Positions 1-10,352 of a DNA stretch of 64,000 bases are shown here, piece by piece. Each line of letters starts with the position of its first letter. The first letter of the stretch is position 1. The position numbers were made by a program, and so were the translations under genes. This stretch comes from Gautieria morchelliformis (taxonomy: Eukaryota > Basidiomycota > Agaricomycetes > Gomphales > Gomphaceae). The notes under the pieces are model-generated. The model ran no database searches. It saw only the letters and a list, made by a program, of their open reading frames with translations, and was not told where the DNA came from. The stretch lies in NCBI GenBank assembly GCA_015179125.1, contig WHVA01000050.1:248001-312000 (forward strand). Reading direction: 5' to 3'.

Positions 1-24
1 AGTTTAGCTAAGAATCCCCCACGG

Positions 25-211
25 TCACATGACTATCACATGACCTCAAAACAGCTCAAAGTCACCTGATTATCTACAGTCACCTGACAATCACCTGACC
101 TCAAAGTCACTTGATTATCTACGGTCACCTGACAATCACATGACACAGTCACATGACCTCAATCCAGCATGAAGTCACATGACTTTCCTTCGTCACATGA
201 TAATCACATGA
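25..211 (+). promoter_or_regulatory. Array of 12 TCAC(A/C/T)TGA motifs in LTR upstream region
   Basis: The octamer TCACATGA, TCACCTGA or TCACTTGA occurs 12 times in 187 bases, always on the plus strand (starts 25, 36, 62, 80, 91, 107, 125, 136, 149, 175, 193, 204). The core CANNTG is an E-box, the class of site bound by bHLH proteins. The array lies about 200-390 bases upstream of the LTR TATA box. Function as a bHLH-responsive enhancer is inferred; the motif density is observed. Confidence 0.6.
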
Positions 212-412
212 GCGTGGGAGTTTCTTACATACTCTTAGCTTTACTGTCACAGAGCTGTGACTTTAACCCAATATAGCAATAGAACCTTCCACAGCCTTCC
301 AATAGTTTCCAAACCTTTCCTGAAGCTTCTCTAAGCTTCCACAAGGTTCTTCACAGTAGTAGAAGCCTCTACAAGGTTCCTGGCAGTAGTTACATAAGCT
401 AGATAGATGCAG

Positions 413-420
413 TATAAATA
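413..420 (+). promoter_or_regulatory. TATA box of the LTR
   Basis: TATAAATA in a locally unique AT context, downstream of the E-box array and upstream of the presumed transcribed part of the LTR. It sets the LTR orientation as plus. Confidence 0.5.
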
Positions 421-1291
421 GCCTGCAGTTTTAGCAGTGAAGCAATCAATCATCTTTCACCCAAACCACTCATACCTTGAGTAACTGAAGTGTGACTTCA
501 ACACAGCCTTGTACCGAAGTACTGGCTCACTGACTTGGCTACAGTCTAAGATTGCAGCAACTCTGATTGGCTCTGAGAAGTACAAGAGTGCTCTATTTTA
601 ATTGCAGCAGGCTCTGACTAATCGCGCTGCGAACAGCAACATTACTAAGAGTAACTGATTAGTAATCCTGTACCATTAGACGCCACTCTGAGCAGTGATC
701 TAATAGACTTGGTTATTAGTTATTCAATTCACACAATAGATTATTAACTTAACTCTGAGTTAAGTGGGTTAATAGCCTTTTGAGTAATTGATCTTTCTTG
801 ATCAATCAACGCACTGCAGATATTAACCTAACTCAGGGTAAGTGAGTTAATATCCTACATTTGTTGAGTTGGAAAACCAGAAAAGCCACAAGAATAGTGA
901 CATACTTGAACTGAGGAAGAGTTCAAGCGCAGAACTATCTTTTCACGTCTTGGGGATTATTGTTGTCTTTAATTCACTCGACCCGCGGTCCTAAGACTCT
1001 AGGTAGCTTTCCCCCTTAAAGTATCTGGACCCTTGGACGCCTAACAACATTCTTTGACCTCACAAAGTATTGCACAATCTAAGAACTACACGTGTTCAGT
1101 TAAATCTCTATTGCTACACTTCCTGTACCAATACTGATTCTGATCGTTCACCGGAGTATAATTTCTTAATTGGGTTCTCCGTTAAAATAGTTTCAAAGCT
1201 TGCGTGTGCTTGTAAAGTCAAATCTCTGATTGAACTTTAGAATTGTGTTTAACACCACAGTTTTACGTTTAGTTCAACGGGTTCCAAAACA

Positions 1292-2177
1292 CGAATGCTA
1301 TGGCCTTCACCATTGCGCTTCCACCGCCAAAAACTTTCTATTGGCGTATTATGGACACTACGCAGACGCATACCACTTGGCCATTTTTCAAGGGAAAATT
1401 CAGGAGCCACATCCATCCTGAACGGTATCAACATATCAAAATATATAATAAATGATGCAGCCGAGCTACTAACCGTAATGTCTCCTGGATATGAAGCATC
1501 TCTCCCGTCTCCGTTCCCATGTCCGTTACATCAGTAATAGCAATACGATCTAGGTAAACTGTGAGTGCACAAGAATGAAATGAAGCCAAAGCAATCTTAC
1601 AGTCCATTTCTTCAATAACGTCAAGTTTAACATGCGCAATTGCACGAGCAAGCCGAACACTTGGCATGACAACAAGCTTAACGAGGTAACTTGACCACAC
1701 ATCCTTTCCACCATAGATAGGGAGTCCAATTGGTCCCATTCCAAGTGCCTGTCCACCAAGCTTTTCGTGCCCATCCCAATGGAACTTATGGAACGGTCCA
1801 ACCGCCAAAAGCGGCTTTCACTTGATTTTCCGGCTTTCCGCAAACCTGTATTCAAATTCTTCATTAAAATGGTCATGGAGAATCTTCCTACACTCGCGGC
1901 TGGGACAGCTTCTTAATATCATAACATGAGGATCGTAAAAGAGATCATACCGCGATATATGTATGCCTTGTTCCGCTAGCCTTTGTTTTACTTGCCCAAC
2001 ACCCCACAAGCCCATAATATCATTTTCCTTCACATTAATCACTGCTTGTGACATATCGAGTTCATCGAGTTCATTCTTGCGGACAGTCGAGTTGCTAAGC
2101 CGCTTGCGCAATTGATATAGAACACTCCGTCTGCACATTGTCAGAATAACGATTTTGAGTAAAACCAAATGCCACAT
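1292..2177 (-). pseudogene. Integrase-core (DDE) transposase gene, C-terminal part
   Basis: Reading leftward, the frame resembles the basidiomycete integrase-core family. An N-terminal helical region (RRSVLYQLRKRL, then SRECRKIL) is followed by the catalytic core with a DDE-like triad: D in FHWDGHEKLG, D in TDMGTETGEM, and E in VHNTPIESFWRW. The family normally continues past this last motif, but here it stops after NGEGHSIR at the LTR junction at 1291. At least two introns are needed between the open segments, and small in-frame breaks remain. The N-terminal exons lie at 10661-10936, on the other side of the 8.5-kb element at 2190-10658, so the gene is split by two insertions. Family assignment rests on remembered motif patterns and was not tested by a search. 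Confidence 0.6.
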
Positions 2178-2189
2178 ACTTTATCTTAC

Positions 2190-2495
2190 AGCGCTTTTGC
2201 AGTACGTAAGGCGGGCGCTTGTTTTGCTTCCATTATTCGGCGGCCAAAATTAAAACAGCTGTAGAATAGCTAGTTCTCCATGGATTCAATCCAAATTTGA
2301 AATACAAGGTTATATGAGCTTATATGAGGGCACAGTACCCTAACATTGATGTAAATCAACTGATAAAAAATTCGCATTTTTGGCCAGCTGCCCCTGGACT
2401 AGAATGTCTATTGCAAGCTGAATACATGCCAGAACCAATAACTTGTTGACAGATCATGTACTCAGGACATATGTTGAGGGATTAAACTGCATTTA
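2190..2495 (+). repeat. Left terminal inverted repeat of the Pack-type element
   Basis: Matches the reverse complement of 10353-10658 over its full length with about five differences, for example TTTT against TTT near the tip. Identity stops at GCATTTA on the inner side of both copies. Confidence 0.85.
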
Positions 2496-2576
2496 AGCTT
2501 TATATATGAGATGGTATTTTTCCTGGTGTGTTGCTTATTTCCAATTTCCTTGCGATATCATAGCTCATGGAACATC

Positions 2577-2808
2577 TGTAAGGGCGACTCTAACGGGTGC
2601 TCTACTCCCTAGAGCGGCACCTGAGGTAGAGGAGATCCAAAGAGAACAGAGTGAGGATCTCCTTACCTCAGCGATGAACTATATAGCTGCTACACAATGA
2701 CATAAGCAAGCCACACAACTGGTGGCAACACAGGAAGGAATAGGGAAGGATGCAACAAGGGAGATGCAAGGAAGGCAAATAAAAAGAAGAACAGGTGGTC
2801 CCCTGACA
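2577..2808 (+). repeat. 5' LTR of the non-autonomous element
   Basis: 232 bp, TG...CA termini, preceded by ACATC. The only difference seen from the 3' copy is G versus A in AAC(G/A)GGTGCT. Confidence 0.9.
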
Positions 2809-2843
2809 TCACCCCCCTTCTAGAATGCGACGTCCCGACGCAT
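2809..2843 (+). repeat. Leader motif with hairpin, copy 1
   Basis: Directly after the 5' LTR: TCACCCCCCTTCTA followed by TGCGACGTCCCGACGCAT. A near copy lies at 4128-4163. In that copy the second part forms a 7-bp stem (TGCGTCG/CGACGCA) with a 3-base loop; here the stem has one mismatch. The position is where a primer-binding or packaging signal is expected, but no tRNA match was recognised. Confidence 0.5.
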
Positions 2844-4127
2844 AAGGTCTCAGTCAGCACTTGGTCCAACCACTGATCCAAAGTGGGAGGGCGCAGTGGG
2901 GGCCGTGACAACGGTGCGCAGCAAACACAGAGAGGCTAGAGGTGTGTGGAGCGTGCATGAATGGGGAGCAGGGGAGCAGAGTACGTTGAATGTGCCACCC
3001 CCCGTCTGCAGCCACAATGGTGGGGGGGTCGCGACTGCCGCAGGACACACTGGGGGGGATGCAATGGCGGGACACGCACACGGGCACGTGTGGGGCAGTA
3101 CAAGCGTGTCCATATAGCGTGCAAGGCACACCGGGCTTGCGCGGATGGGCATGTGCCTGCACCCAAGGGAACTTCGACCCGCTGGCATGGCGTGGCAACC
3201 CATGCGGGGGTGCGGTTTGCCCATGCGGAGGCACAAGTGCATCAGCCTTGTGGCAAAGCGTCTGCTGCAGTATTCCTAGGGCAGGCATGCGCACGTGGGT
3301 ATGTCGCGGTGGTCACGGGCGTGGGTGACACCGCCACGATGTCCGCGTCTCGTCTCATGGTCGCACGGTGCGGGTTGTGTGGCCACTGGAACTTGAGAGG
3401 AGAGCCATAGAGTGCAGAGTACCTATGGGCATCATGCTCCAGCACCCACGGAGGTGTGCATTGTATGCAAGGTGCACACTTCTGACAGCGGGCGATATCC
3501 TGGATGTCACATATCCCACCCCAGGCCATCTCAGTATGTCCAACGCTCTAGGGAACGCATGTCGCTATCCACTCATCGCCGTCGAAGTCGGTGCGGCCTG
3601 GCAACAGGTCGTGAGGCGACATCAGAAGGTGTGTGGGGGGTCTCGACGAGGCATGGAGGGAGGTGTCCGGCTGCGCGGTTATGCAGCACTTTCGTGGCCG
3701 CTGGGAATGAGGTAACACTGGCGCATGGTGGAAGGACCAAGCATGCCCGGGGTGTGCGCATCCAAGCCTGTGCGTCGCCAACATCCGTATGTGCGGGACA
3801 TCGGTGGGCAAGCCCCCCTTACGACGACATGGGTGTGCGTGGCGTGTTGTAGCACCTGCGGCTGCCTGCATCCTCGCGTGGGGTGCTTGCCGTTCCTCCG
3901 CTGAGCTTCGTGGCATGCGCGCATCATCCTGGCGGTGCGCCTTCAGTTCTGAAGCGACGTGTGCTTCTCGGACCTAGGGGATGTCCGTCACACGTTCATG
4001 GACGCAGGGAACGTCGCTCAGGACACAGCCGGATATGTGTGCGTGCATGCATGCGGGGAGGCAAGTACATGCGGGAGCCTGGAGAGGCGTGCGGGTGTGC
4101 ACGTGCGCCTTACGCAGTGAGTGACTT

Positions 4128-4163
4128 TCACCCCCTCTTCTACGGTGCGTCGTCCCGACGCAT
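4128..4163 (+). repeat. Leader motif with hairpin, copy 2
   Basis: TCACCCCCTCTTCTA plus the perfect hairpin TGCGTCG-TCC-CGACGCA (4146-4162). It repeats the sequence that abuts the 5' LTR, 1.3 kb further in. Confidence 0.55.
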
Positions 4164-5267
4164 GTCATCGTGCGGTGCGGGAGAGGAAGGAAAGGTGCGG
4201 AGTGGTGGGGTGACAGGGTACGTGCCAGGTAGGTAGGCCCGCCTTTCGCTCGTTGGATGAAACACCGCGCTCGCGCTGCACTACTGGGCCGTGTGAGCTG
4301 TGTCAGCACCGGCTGTGCGAATCCGACATGGGCGGGGTGTCGCGCTGCAGCGTGGCGGGCGAAGAGACGGGGGTCGCGCGGCACCATACACACTGGCACG
4401 CGCGGCGCACGTTTGTCGTGACATGGCAGGAGCGCGGTCTCCCTCTACAAGGCCCGGGTGTGCCGCGTGGCGATCGGCAAGCTGCCTGGCCTGCGTGACA
4501 TGCGGGTCTCTCATGGCGACATCATCTGGGTGGCAGCGCGGCCTCGCGCTGTGTGTAGTCGGGTGAAGTTGGCCCACCAGGTGCGGGAGTGCGGCTGCGT
4601 GTTTTGCGAGTGGCGGCCGCCTCTGCGTGAGGGTGGGCTCCTTTGCAACCTCGGCATTTCCACCGCTATGCTGACGGGCATGCGTGTACGTTTGTGCGTG
4701 CATGAGCGGGTGGCGCGCCAGCGCACGGCGGCACGTCCGTCGGTACGGGGCCTCGCGTGCGTCGCGCCGCCGAACGCGCTGGCGTTTGGGGCCATGCGCC
4801 TGGCTCTGCCGACAGCGAGTGTGCATCGTATAACACCGCACACGATGACGAGGGCGTCGCCGTCGTGTTGCTCGCCCACGTACGCGGCGCCTACACGTAC
4901 CCCGACACCGACATTAGGTAACACGACCTCTGGATCCAACCGAGCGTGCCTCCATGGCAGCTGCCTTCGACGCAGCGCAATGCGGGACCGTGGCGCATGC
5001 ATCGAAGCGTCTATGGTGCGCATAGAATCTCTGATTGTGCGCTGGAGCTGGCGGAGGACTTCTGGCTTGAGCAAGAGTGCGGGGCTCTTGGCTCTCACCT
5101 CCCCTCTTAGCCCACGGCGTCCCGACGTGCGCGTTCTAATTGGCTGTGCAGCGTGTGAGAGTGTCGGGCTCGAGTGAGGTACCGAGCGCGTGCGGAAGTG
5201 CAGGTATGGTCTGTGCGGATCGATGTGGGAAGTCCGTGCGGAACGGGAGCGGAAGGTACGCATGTGC

Positions 5268-5313
5268 AGGGACGTCACGGAAGCGACGTACGCAACGCGG
5301 AAACCCATCGCGT
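5268..5313 (+). repeat. 46-bp direct repeat inside the LTR element, copy 1
   Basis: Begins AGGGACGTCACGG and ends CCCATCGCGT. It is identical, as read, to 7745-7790. The second copy lies just upstream of the purine tract and 3' LTR. Confidence 0.8.
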
Positions 5314-7744
5314 AGAGAGTCGCCCTCACTCCGCGCCCGGCGCACGTTCCCGTGCTCCTGCACCGATCATACTCGAGTCCTCCCAGCCACGCATTCCCTG
5401 ACATCCCCGTGGATGTCCCACATTGCGTGCCCCAGATGTCGTCCTGCTCCCGACGGCGTTCAGCGCGCCGCGCACCTGTCACGCAACTCTCCATGCGTAC
5501 CGCTCGTCCCCGCATGCCTCTGAGCTCGCTGCAGCATGCAGCATGGGGTGGTGGAGCGCCGTGCACATGGGCGCGTGTGGCGTTGTCCATGCACCGAAGC
5601 ACTGCCATACCTTGCGTGTGCGTGCGTGGGGCTGAGGTCACGGTGCAGGACGCGACTGCGTGTACGCTTCGGACATGGGGCTGCGGCCTGCGTGGAGGGG
5701 TCCGTTCGGCACGTCCCCACGTGGCCGCAATTGCGTGCGTGAGCGGGCGCGCGGCGGCGCGTCCATCGGTACCGAACCTCGCGCGCGTTCGTGACGTCGC
5801 GACGCGTGCGATGTGGGCGGTAGCGCGGTAGTAGGGGTGCTGTAAGGCCCCTAGATCCCGTGGGGTGCTCGCGGTGCCGTGTGGGTCCGGGGGGACGTCG
5901 GCATCGGACGGCGCGTCGCGCGTCACGGGCTCGCTGATGCCGAGTCGTTGCCTAGCTCGCAGCTGGGCAGGTGCGCGTGCATGCGCGGGTGGAGGCGAGT
6001 GCGCGCAAGCGCAGCGGCGCGGTCGTTGGCACAGGGCCGCGTAGCTTCGCGTAGCTCCGCGTCGTGCGTGCGCGTGTGCGCGCGCGGATTGGCGGTCGCA
6101 AGGTCCCACGGTCCGTAGGGGTCGGTGTCGCACTACCGTGGACCGCCGTGGCTCGTCGTGGTCGTGCATCATGGATGGGTGGTGGAGAAAGGTCAGATGG
6201 GAGTGCGAGGGAGACACATGGAGACGCGGCGGATCGTGACGGGTTGCGCGGTACCTGTGCTTTCCCGGGTGCGTTCTCAGCTCATACATCCTGACCCTCC
6301 TTCCACTCATCTGGCCCTAACCCCACTCCTGCCGCAGTGCCGTGCACCAGGCCGAGGTCCTTGCTGGCCGGACCCTGGTGCGCTGAACTGGGCTCGCCTC
6401 ATGAGTCCCTGTACAGGGAGCGCCGAGTAAGAGACGGAAGGGACAGTGGCGGGGCTGGCAATTAGTGCGCAACGTGCGCAGCCTGCGCCGCGTCGAAGGG
6501 ACTTGATGCTTCTTGAAAATCCCTATGAGATGGGTGCGACGAAGGGCGCATCACGCGCCATGCCACGCACATATCGACCTCAATTCCGGCCGGTCTGCGG
6601 AAGTCCCGAGGCACTTGGCACGTATACGCACGGTATCGGGGCTGTGCAGCATGCGTGACGAGCAGGGAGGGAGGTGCACGTGGGGGAAGGGGTGCGGTGG
6701 CCGTGCGGCTACAGCGAGGCGTGGCGGAAGCCTGCGCGGCGGCGAAGGGGTTTCGTGGTTCTAGGGCACCGTGGGTCGCCGGTACCGCATGCCCTGGGGC
6801 TGTACGACGTCGAGGTGCGGTTGGGCATCGTGGCGAAGCGGGAGGGGCGGCGCGACGCACGGCGGGGGGTGTCTGCAGTATCCTGCGGGTCCTCATGGAC
6901 ATCGGCGTAGTCGACAGAAGGTGGCAGTCAACCTGTGGCGGGAGGAGCCGTGGCATGCGCTGGAGAAGCGACTGCACGAGATGGGTGTGCAGGCAGTCTT
7001 CGTGGGTGGGCGCATGTGCACCTGAACGTGCAGGGCTGTTGCTACGTGTCTGGAATGATTTGGAGGCTGGGTGCGGCTCATGCGACGTCCAGAAGGCGTC
7101 AGAGATGTTGATGTTCAACGGCGGTTCATCGTAGTGCCACGTCACATATCACTTCCGTTGAGGCGTGCTACTCTCCGTCACTCCTAGTGTAAATCTGACG
7201 CCACCTCAGCCTTTGACACGGACAGTAGTCGATGGTCGTGGATGCGTCTTATAGCTCCTGCGTGCCCTCCCTTATCTGACCCTATATGTTATTTCCTTCA
7301 TTGAACAGAATATAATTTAAAGAACTGAGATGGGAAACGCAAGGAGGATTCGTGTCGTGGATGGGGAGTCGGATAGGAGGGACACGAAGGTGGTCGGACA
7401 TGAGGGTATGAAGTTGAGGCACGAAGGGTAGGACGGATCGAAGGGTGGCATCGTGAGGGTGTGCGGTGCGTAGTAGATGACAGGTACTCGGATTGTAGAT
7501 AAGTCGGGATAAGGAATTAGGGGGTTGGTGGTTTATGGTGTCGCCTTGGCCTTCAGAGGGCGGTGCACCCTACTGGCATTGCGCAGCGGTTTATAGTGCC
7601 GTCCAGAACAGTACACTCTCTCGCGGGAACACGAGGAAAAGGCCTCGAAGAAAGACACCGGTGGCAGCTGCTAACGCAACGTGGGATCCTTCCACGTTCG
7701 GTCTGCGCAATCTCCAGCCAGGCTGCCAGTCTTCGAGGAGGAAG

Positions 7745-7790
7745 AGGGACGTCACGGAAGCGACGTACGCAACGCGGAAACCCATCGCGT
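7745..7790 (+). repeat. 46-bp direct repeat inside the LTR element, copy 2
   Basis: Identical to 5268-5313. It sits 30 bases before the purine tract that primes plus-strand synthesis, so it belongs to the 3' cis-acting region; copy 1 may mark a former 3' end. Confidence 0.8.
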
Positions 7791-7841
7791 TCGGTACGCC
7801 CAGTCCGAACCGTCGGTCTTCAGGGGGGGACTCTGTTCTAC

Positions 7842-8073
7842 TGTAAGGGCGACTCTAACAGGTGCTCTACTCCCTAGAGCGGCACCTGAGGTAGAGGAGA
7901 TCCAAAGAGAACAGAGTGAGGATCTCCTTACCTCAGCGATGAACTATATAGCTGCTACACAATGACATAAGCAAGCCACACAACTGGTGGCAACACAGGA
8001 AGGAATAGGGAAGGATGCAACAAGGGAGATGCAAGGAAGGCAAATAAAAAGAAGAACAGGTGGTCCCCTGACA
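7842..8073 (+). repeat. 3' LTR of the non-autonomous element
   Basis: 232 bp, near-identical to 2577-2808, followed by the target duplication ACATC at 8074-8078. Confidence 0.9.
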
Positions 8074-8450
8074 ACATCAGTCATTCGCTGTGTTTGGGGC
8101 AGCAGGAACAGGTGCGTGATGTTCAGTCCACCGCTATAACCTTGATACTACATCTTCAATTAGCACGCGCTTTCCCGACTTGGGTGAGTGGCACATCACT
8201 TCAAAGCTTCTGGCACTGAATCTCTCGGACAAGTGGGGAAACCTGTCACTCGATGACGGTAAGAGCAATGATAAATTCTACAGTCTACCACCGCGTTGAA
8301 CTTCCAATCAAGGATTATCTGCAGACCGCTGCAAGGCTCCAGCAAACTAACTCAAGACTTCACTTTTTAAGCTCTGAAGGAGCTGGCTGTGCTTAGTGCA
8401 CCCATTCGTTGTATTAGGATGTAGAGGAGCCCATGTAAAGCTCATGAAGG

Positions 8451-9486
8451 CTATACTGAGATCATTTTAAAGAAGTTAAATCCATCAGATGCAGTGGTCA
8501 TCACCACTCCCGGTATTTGTGGATGCCAATGCACCTCCTTGATATCTTTCTGTCCTTGATGGACGAATAGAAGCTGGGGAGGAACCTCCTCCCCCTGAGA
8601 GTCCTCATTTACACCCATCTCGTCTTCGTCATGTTCTACGGATAAGTCCCACAACGTGACTTGGTCATCCGCACCAGAGGCGGTAAAAATACTATCTTCT
8701 GTAGGATGCCACTCAACAGATGTAATGGGGGAATCGTGCCACGCAAATGACGCCATGGGGCTAGGCTTGTGGTATTGTGTGGATCTGCGGCATACGAGTC
8801 AGCTCATATGTCGCGATAAAAAATTCGGAACGTACTCCTTGAAATTCCGTAGATCCCAGACCTTAATCCCGCCCTCGTCACCGCCGCTGAGGAGCAAATA
8901 TGCGGTGTTCTTATTCCAACTTATTACGTTTACGTCGCTGTCGTGGGCCACCTCCAACCCGATCACGCTCCTCCGACCCTTGACGTGGACATCCCATATA
9001 CGAATGCTGCAATCGGCTGAACATGAGCCAAAGACGGTAGGTTCGGCCGGAGACCATTGGAGATCCTCCACGGACGAGGTATGCGAAGTGAAGGGCTGCG
9101 GCAAAGTGTTGAAATGTGAGGATGATGACGTAGTAAGGTAAATTTTGGAGTGGAAATCCCCCGTTAATAGACGAAGCGACGACGAATTCAAGCCCGACGA
9201 GGCCCAATCCATCGCGAATCCCTCGGCTCTGCCGTGCGCGTTCAGAGTGAAGACAGGGGCGCTGGTACGTGCATTATCTGGTACAAACCCTGGAGTCGAA
9301 AGGGCCTCGACTAGAGGACGGATATCGTAGATATGTAATTTGCCCGTGTCAGACCAGGTCGCGACGTGGTAGGGCTGCGAAACGGGGGGGAGCGGCTGGC
9401 AGAGGGCAAGTGATTGCGCACGGACGCGGTTGACTCCACCTAAATGGGGGATCGTGCGGTATTCGAGAACCGCGTCTTCGTCGATC
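8451..9486 (-). pseudogene. RRB1: Captured 3' fragment of GRWD1/RRB1 ribosome-assembly WD40 gene
   Basis: Two exons, 8836-~9486 and 8451-8784, are separated by a 51-bp intron (8785-8835; GTACGT donor, CTGAC branch, GCAG acceptor). The protein starts abruptly at DEDAVLEYRTIPHLGGVNR and runs through WD40 motifs (HGRAEGFAMDWAS, HTSSVEDLQWSP, AHDSDVNVISWN, DSPITSVEWHPTEDSIF) to the family C-terminus (HWHPQIPG, natural stop). GRWD1/Rrb1 is a nucleolar chaperone that escorts ribosomal protein uL3. The N-terminal acidic half is missing, and upstream lies an unrelated GC-rich fragment in the opposite direction. The frame itself is intact, so this is a truncated copy inside the Pack-type element, not the functional gene. 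Confidence 0.85.
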
Positions 9487-9493
9487 AGGTACT

Positions 9494-10352
9494 TTGACCC
9501 GGCGAGTCTGGAGCAGCTCGGCCTCACCGGCATGCTGGGCATCGCGTGGAACGGCGGCACGCCCACCGCCGCCGCCGGGGGCGGCTCCGCAGCCGCGTAC
9601 GTGCAGCACCCCGGCGCGGCCAGCGGCGGCATGTTCGACCACCAGCACCACTGGAGCATGGGCGCGGGCGCGCACAAGTTCGAGCTCCTCGAGCCCGACG
9701 GCGTGTACGCCCCGTTCCCGCCGCCCATGCAGAGCGCCGTCCCAGACGCGCGCGGCTACGGCGGCGGCGGCGCGTACCCCTTGCTCAGCCCGCCGCACCA
9801 CTCGTTCGCGGGCCCGCCGTCGACGCCGAGCTCGTCGAGCGCGGGCCGATTCGGTGACCGCGACAGTCCGTCGGGTGACGGCGGCAGTGGTGGCGCGGGG
9901 AGCGTCGGCGGGTACTCCCCGAACATGGATGCGCACGCACACGTGCGGCAGCAGGTCCCGCCGCTGCACTCGCACCATGGGTACCCCACGCACGCCGCGG
10001 GTGGGGGCGGGGGCGGGTTCCCAGAGTACGACATGGGTGAGTTTGGCGTGCGCGGGCAGCCGCTGCAGCCGCCGCGCATCGCGCCGTTCGAGCACATGGC
10101 GGCGCGGTACCAGCGTGTGCCCGCGTTAAAGAGTGTGCCGGGCGCGAGGGAGGAGTGCGCGCAGGGCGTGGGCGGGGAGGGCGGTGACGCGGCGAGACGG
10201 TACCCGACGCTGCCGAGCTTCCATAGCGTCGTCGCCGCGACGGCGCTGGACAAGTCGCCCGTGTCGCCGCCGCCGGACAAGGACACGGACGCGGAGGACA
10301 AGGACACGCTCTCCACGCTCCGCACGTCCGGTGACCCGGAGCTCAAGCTCCA
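9494..10352 (+). pseudogene. Captured GC-rich coding fragment of an unidentified host gene
   Basis: A single plus-strand frame stays open for the whole segment, with strong GC bias and a glycine/proline/serine-rich translation (LTGMLGIAWNGG near its start, then PPPMQS, YQRVPALKSVPGA, and a charged DKDTDAEDKDT tail). It has neither a start nor a natural stop. It begins within ~10 bases of the GRWD1 fragment and ends exactly at the right inverted repeat. Such disordered Gly/Pro-rich stretches occur in fungal regulators, but no domain is visible, so no function is assigned. Overlapping frames on the minus strand are open too, as expected in GC-rich DNA, so the coding strand is a judgement. Confidence 0.45.

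Larger units (their letters stand above)
1..1291 (+). repeat. LTR fragment (5' end outside window), solo or 3' LTR
   Basis: Non-coding sequence ending in GGGTTCCAAAACA at 1291. That is the same 3' terminus as the two LTRs at 41941-43630 and 44302-45770, which are bounded by target-site duplications. It has the order expected of an LTR: a motif-rich upstream part, a TATA box at 413-420, then an AT-rich transcribed part. Past 1291 the sequence changes abruptly to a minus-strand coding frame (integrase-core gene), which the LTR interrupts. The left end lies outside the window, so the TSD (expected to be cgaat, 1292-1296) cannot be confirmed. It is a third, diverged family relative to the other two LTRs: only the terminus and short stretches match. 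Confidence 0.7.
2577..8073 (+). mobile_element. Young non-autonomous LTR element without gag-pol
   Basis: Two direct 232-bp repeats (2577-2808 and 7842-8073) start TGTAAGGGCG, end CCCCTGACA and differ by one base as read. They are flanked by the 5-bp duplication ACATC (2572-2576 and 8074-8078). A purine tract (AGGGGGGGA, 7822-7830) precedes the 3' LTR. The 5.0-kb interior is strikingly GC- and CpG-rich and carries no recognisable gag, protease, RT, RNase H or integrase motif in any frame. Long open frames there (up to ~600 codons on the minus strand) are low-complexity Arg/Ala/Pro/His translations caused by scarcity of stops. Because the LTRs are almost identical, the lack of genes is not simple old age. 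It behaves like a LARD-type non-autonomous element. Confidence 0.85.

Noticed and set aside
2850..4400. Many 60-190 codon frames on both strands in the LTR element interior
   Set aside because: Mutually overlapping, low-complexity, no retroviral motif (no zinc knuckle, DSG, YxDD or integrase signature).
4511..6310. 599-codon open frame on the minus strand inside the GC-rich LTR element
   Set aside because: Composition is dominated by Arg, Ala, His, Pro and Thr, with no domain. Several other frames on both strands are open over the same bases, so it is a by-product of stop-poor GC-rich DNA.
9349..10346. Minus-strand frames of 248 and 196 codons opposite the captured GC-rich fragment
   Set aside because: Arg-rich or antisense translations. 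The plus frame has better codon-position bias and is open over the entire fragment.
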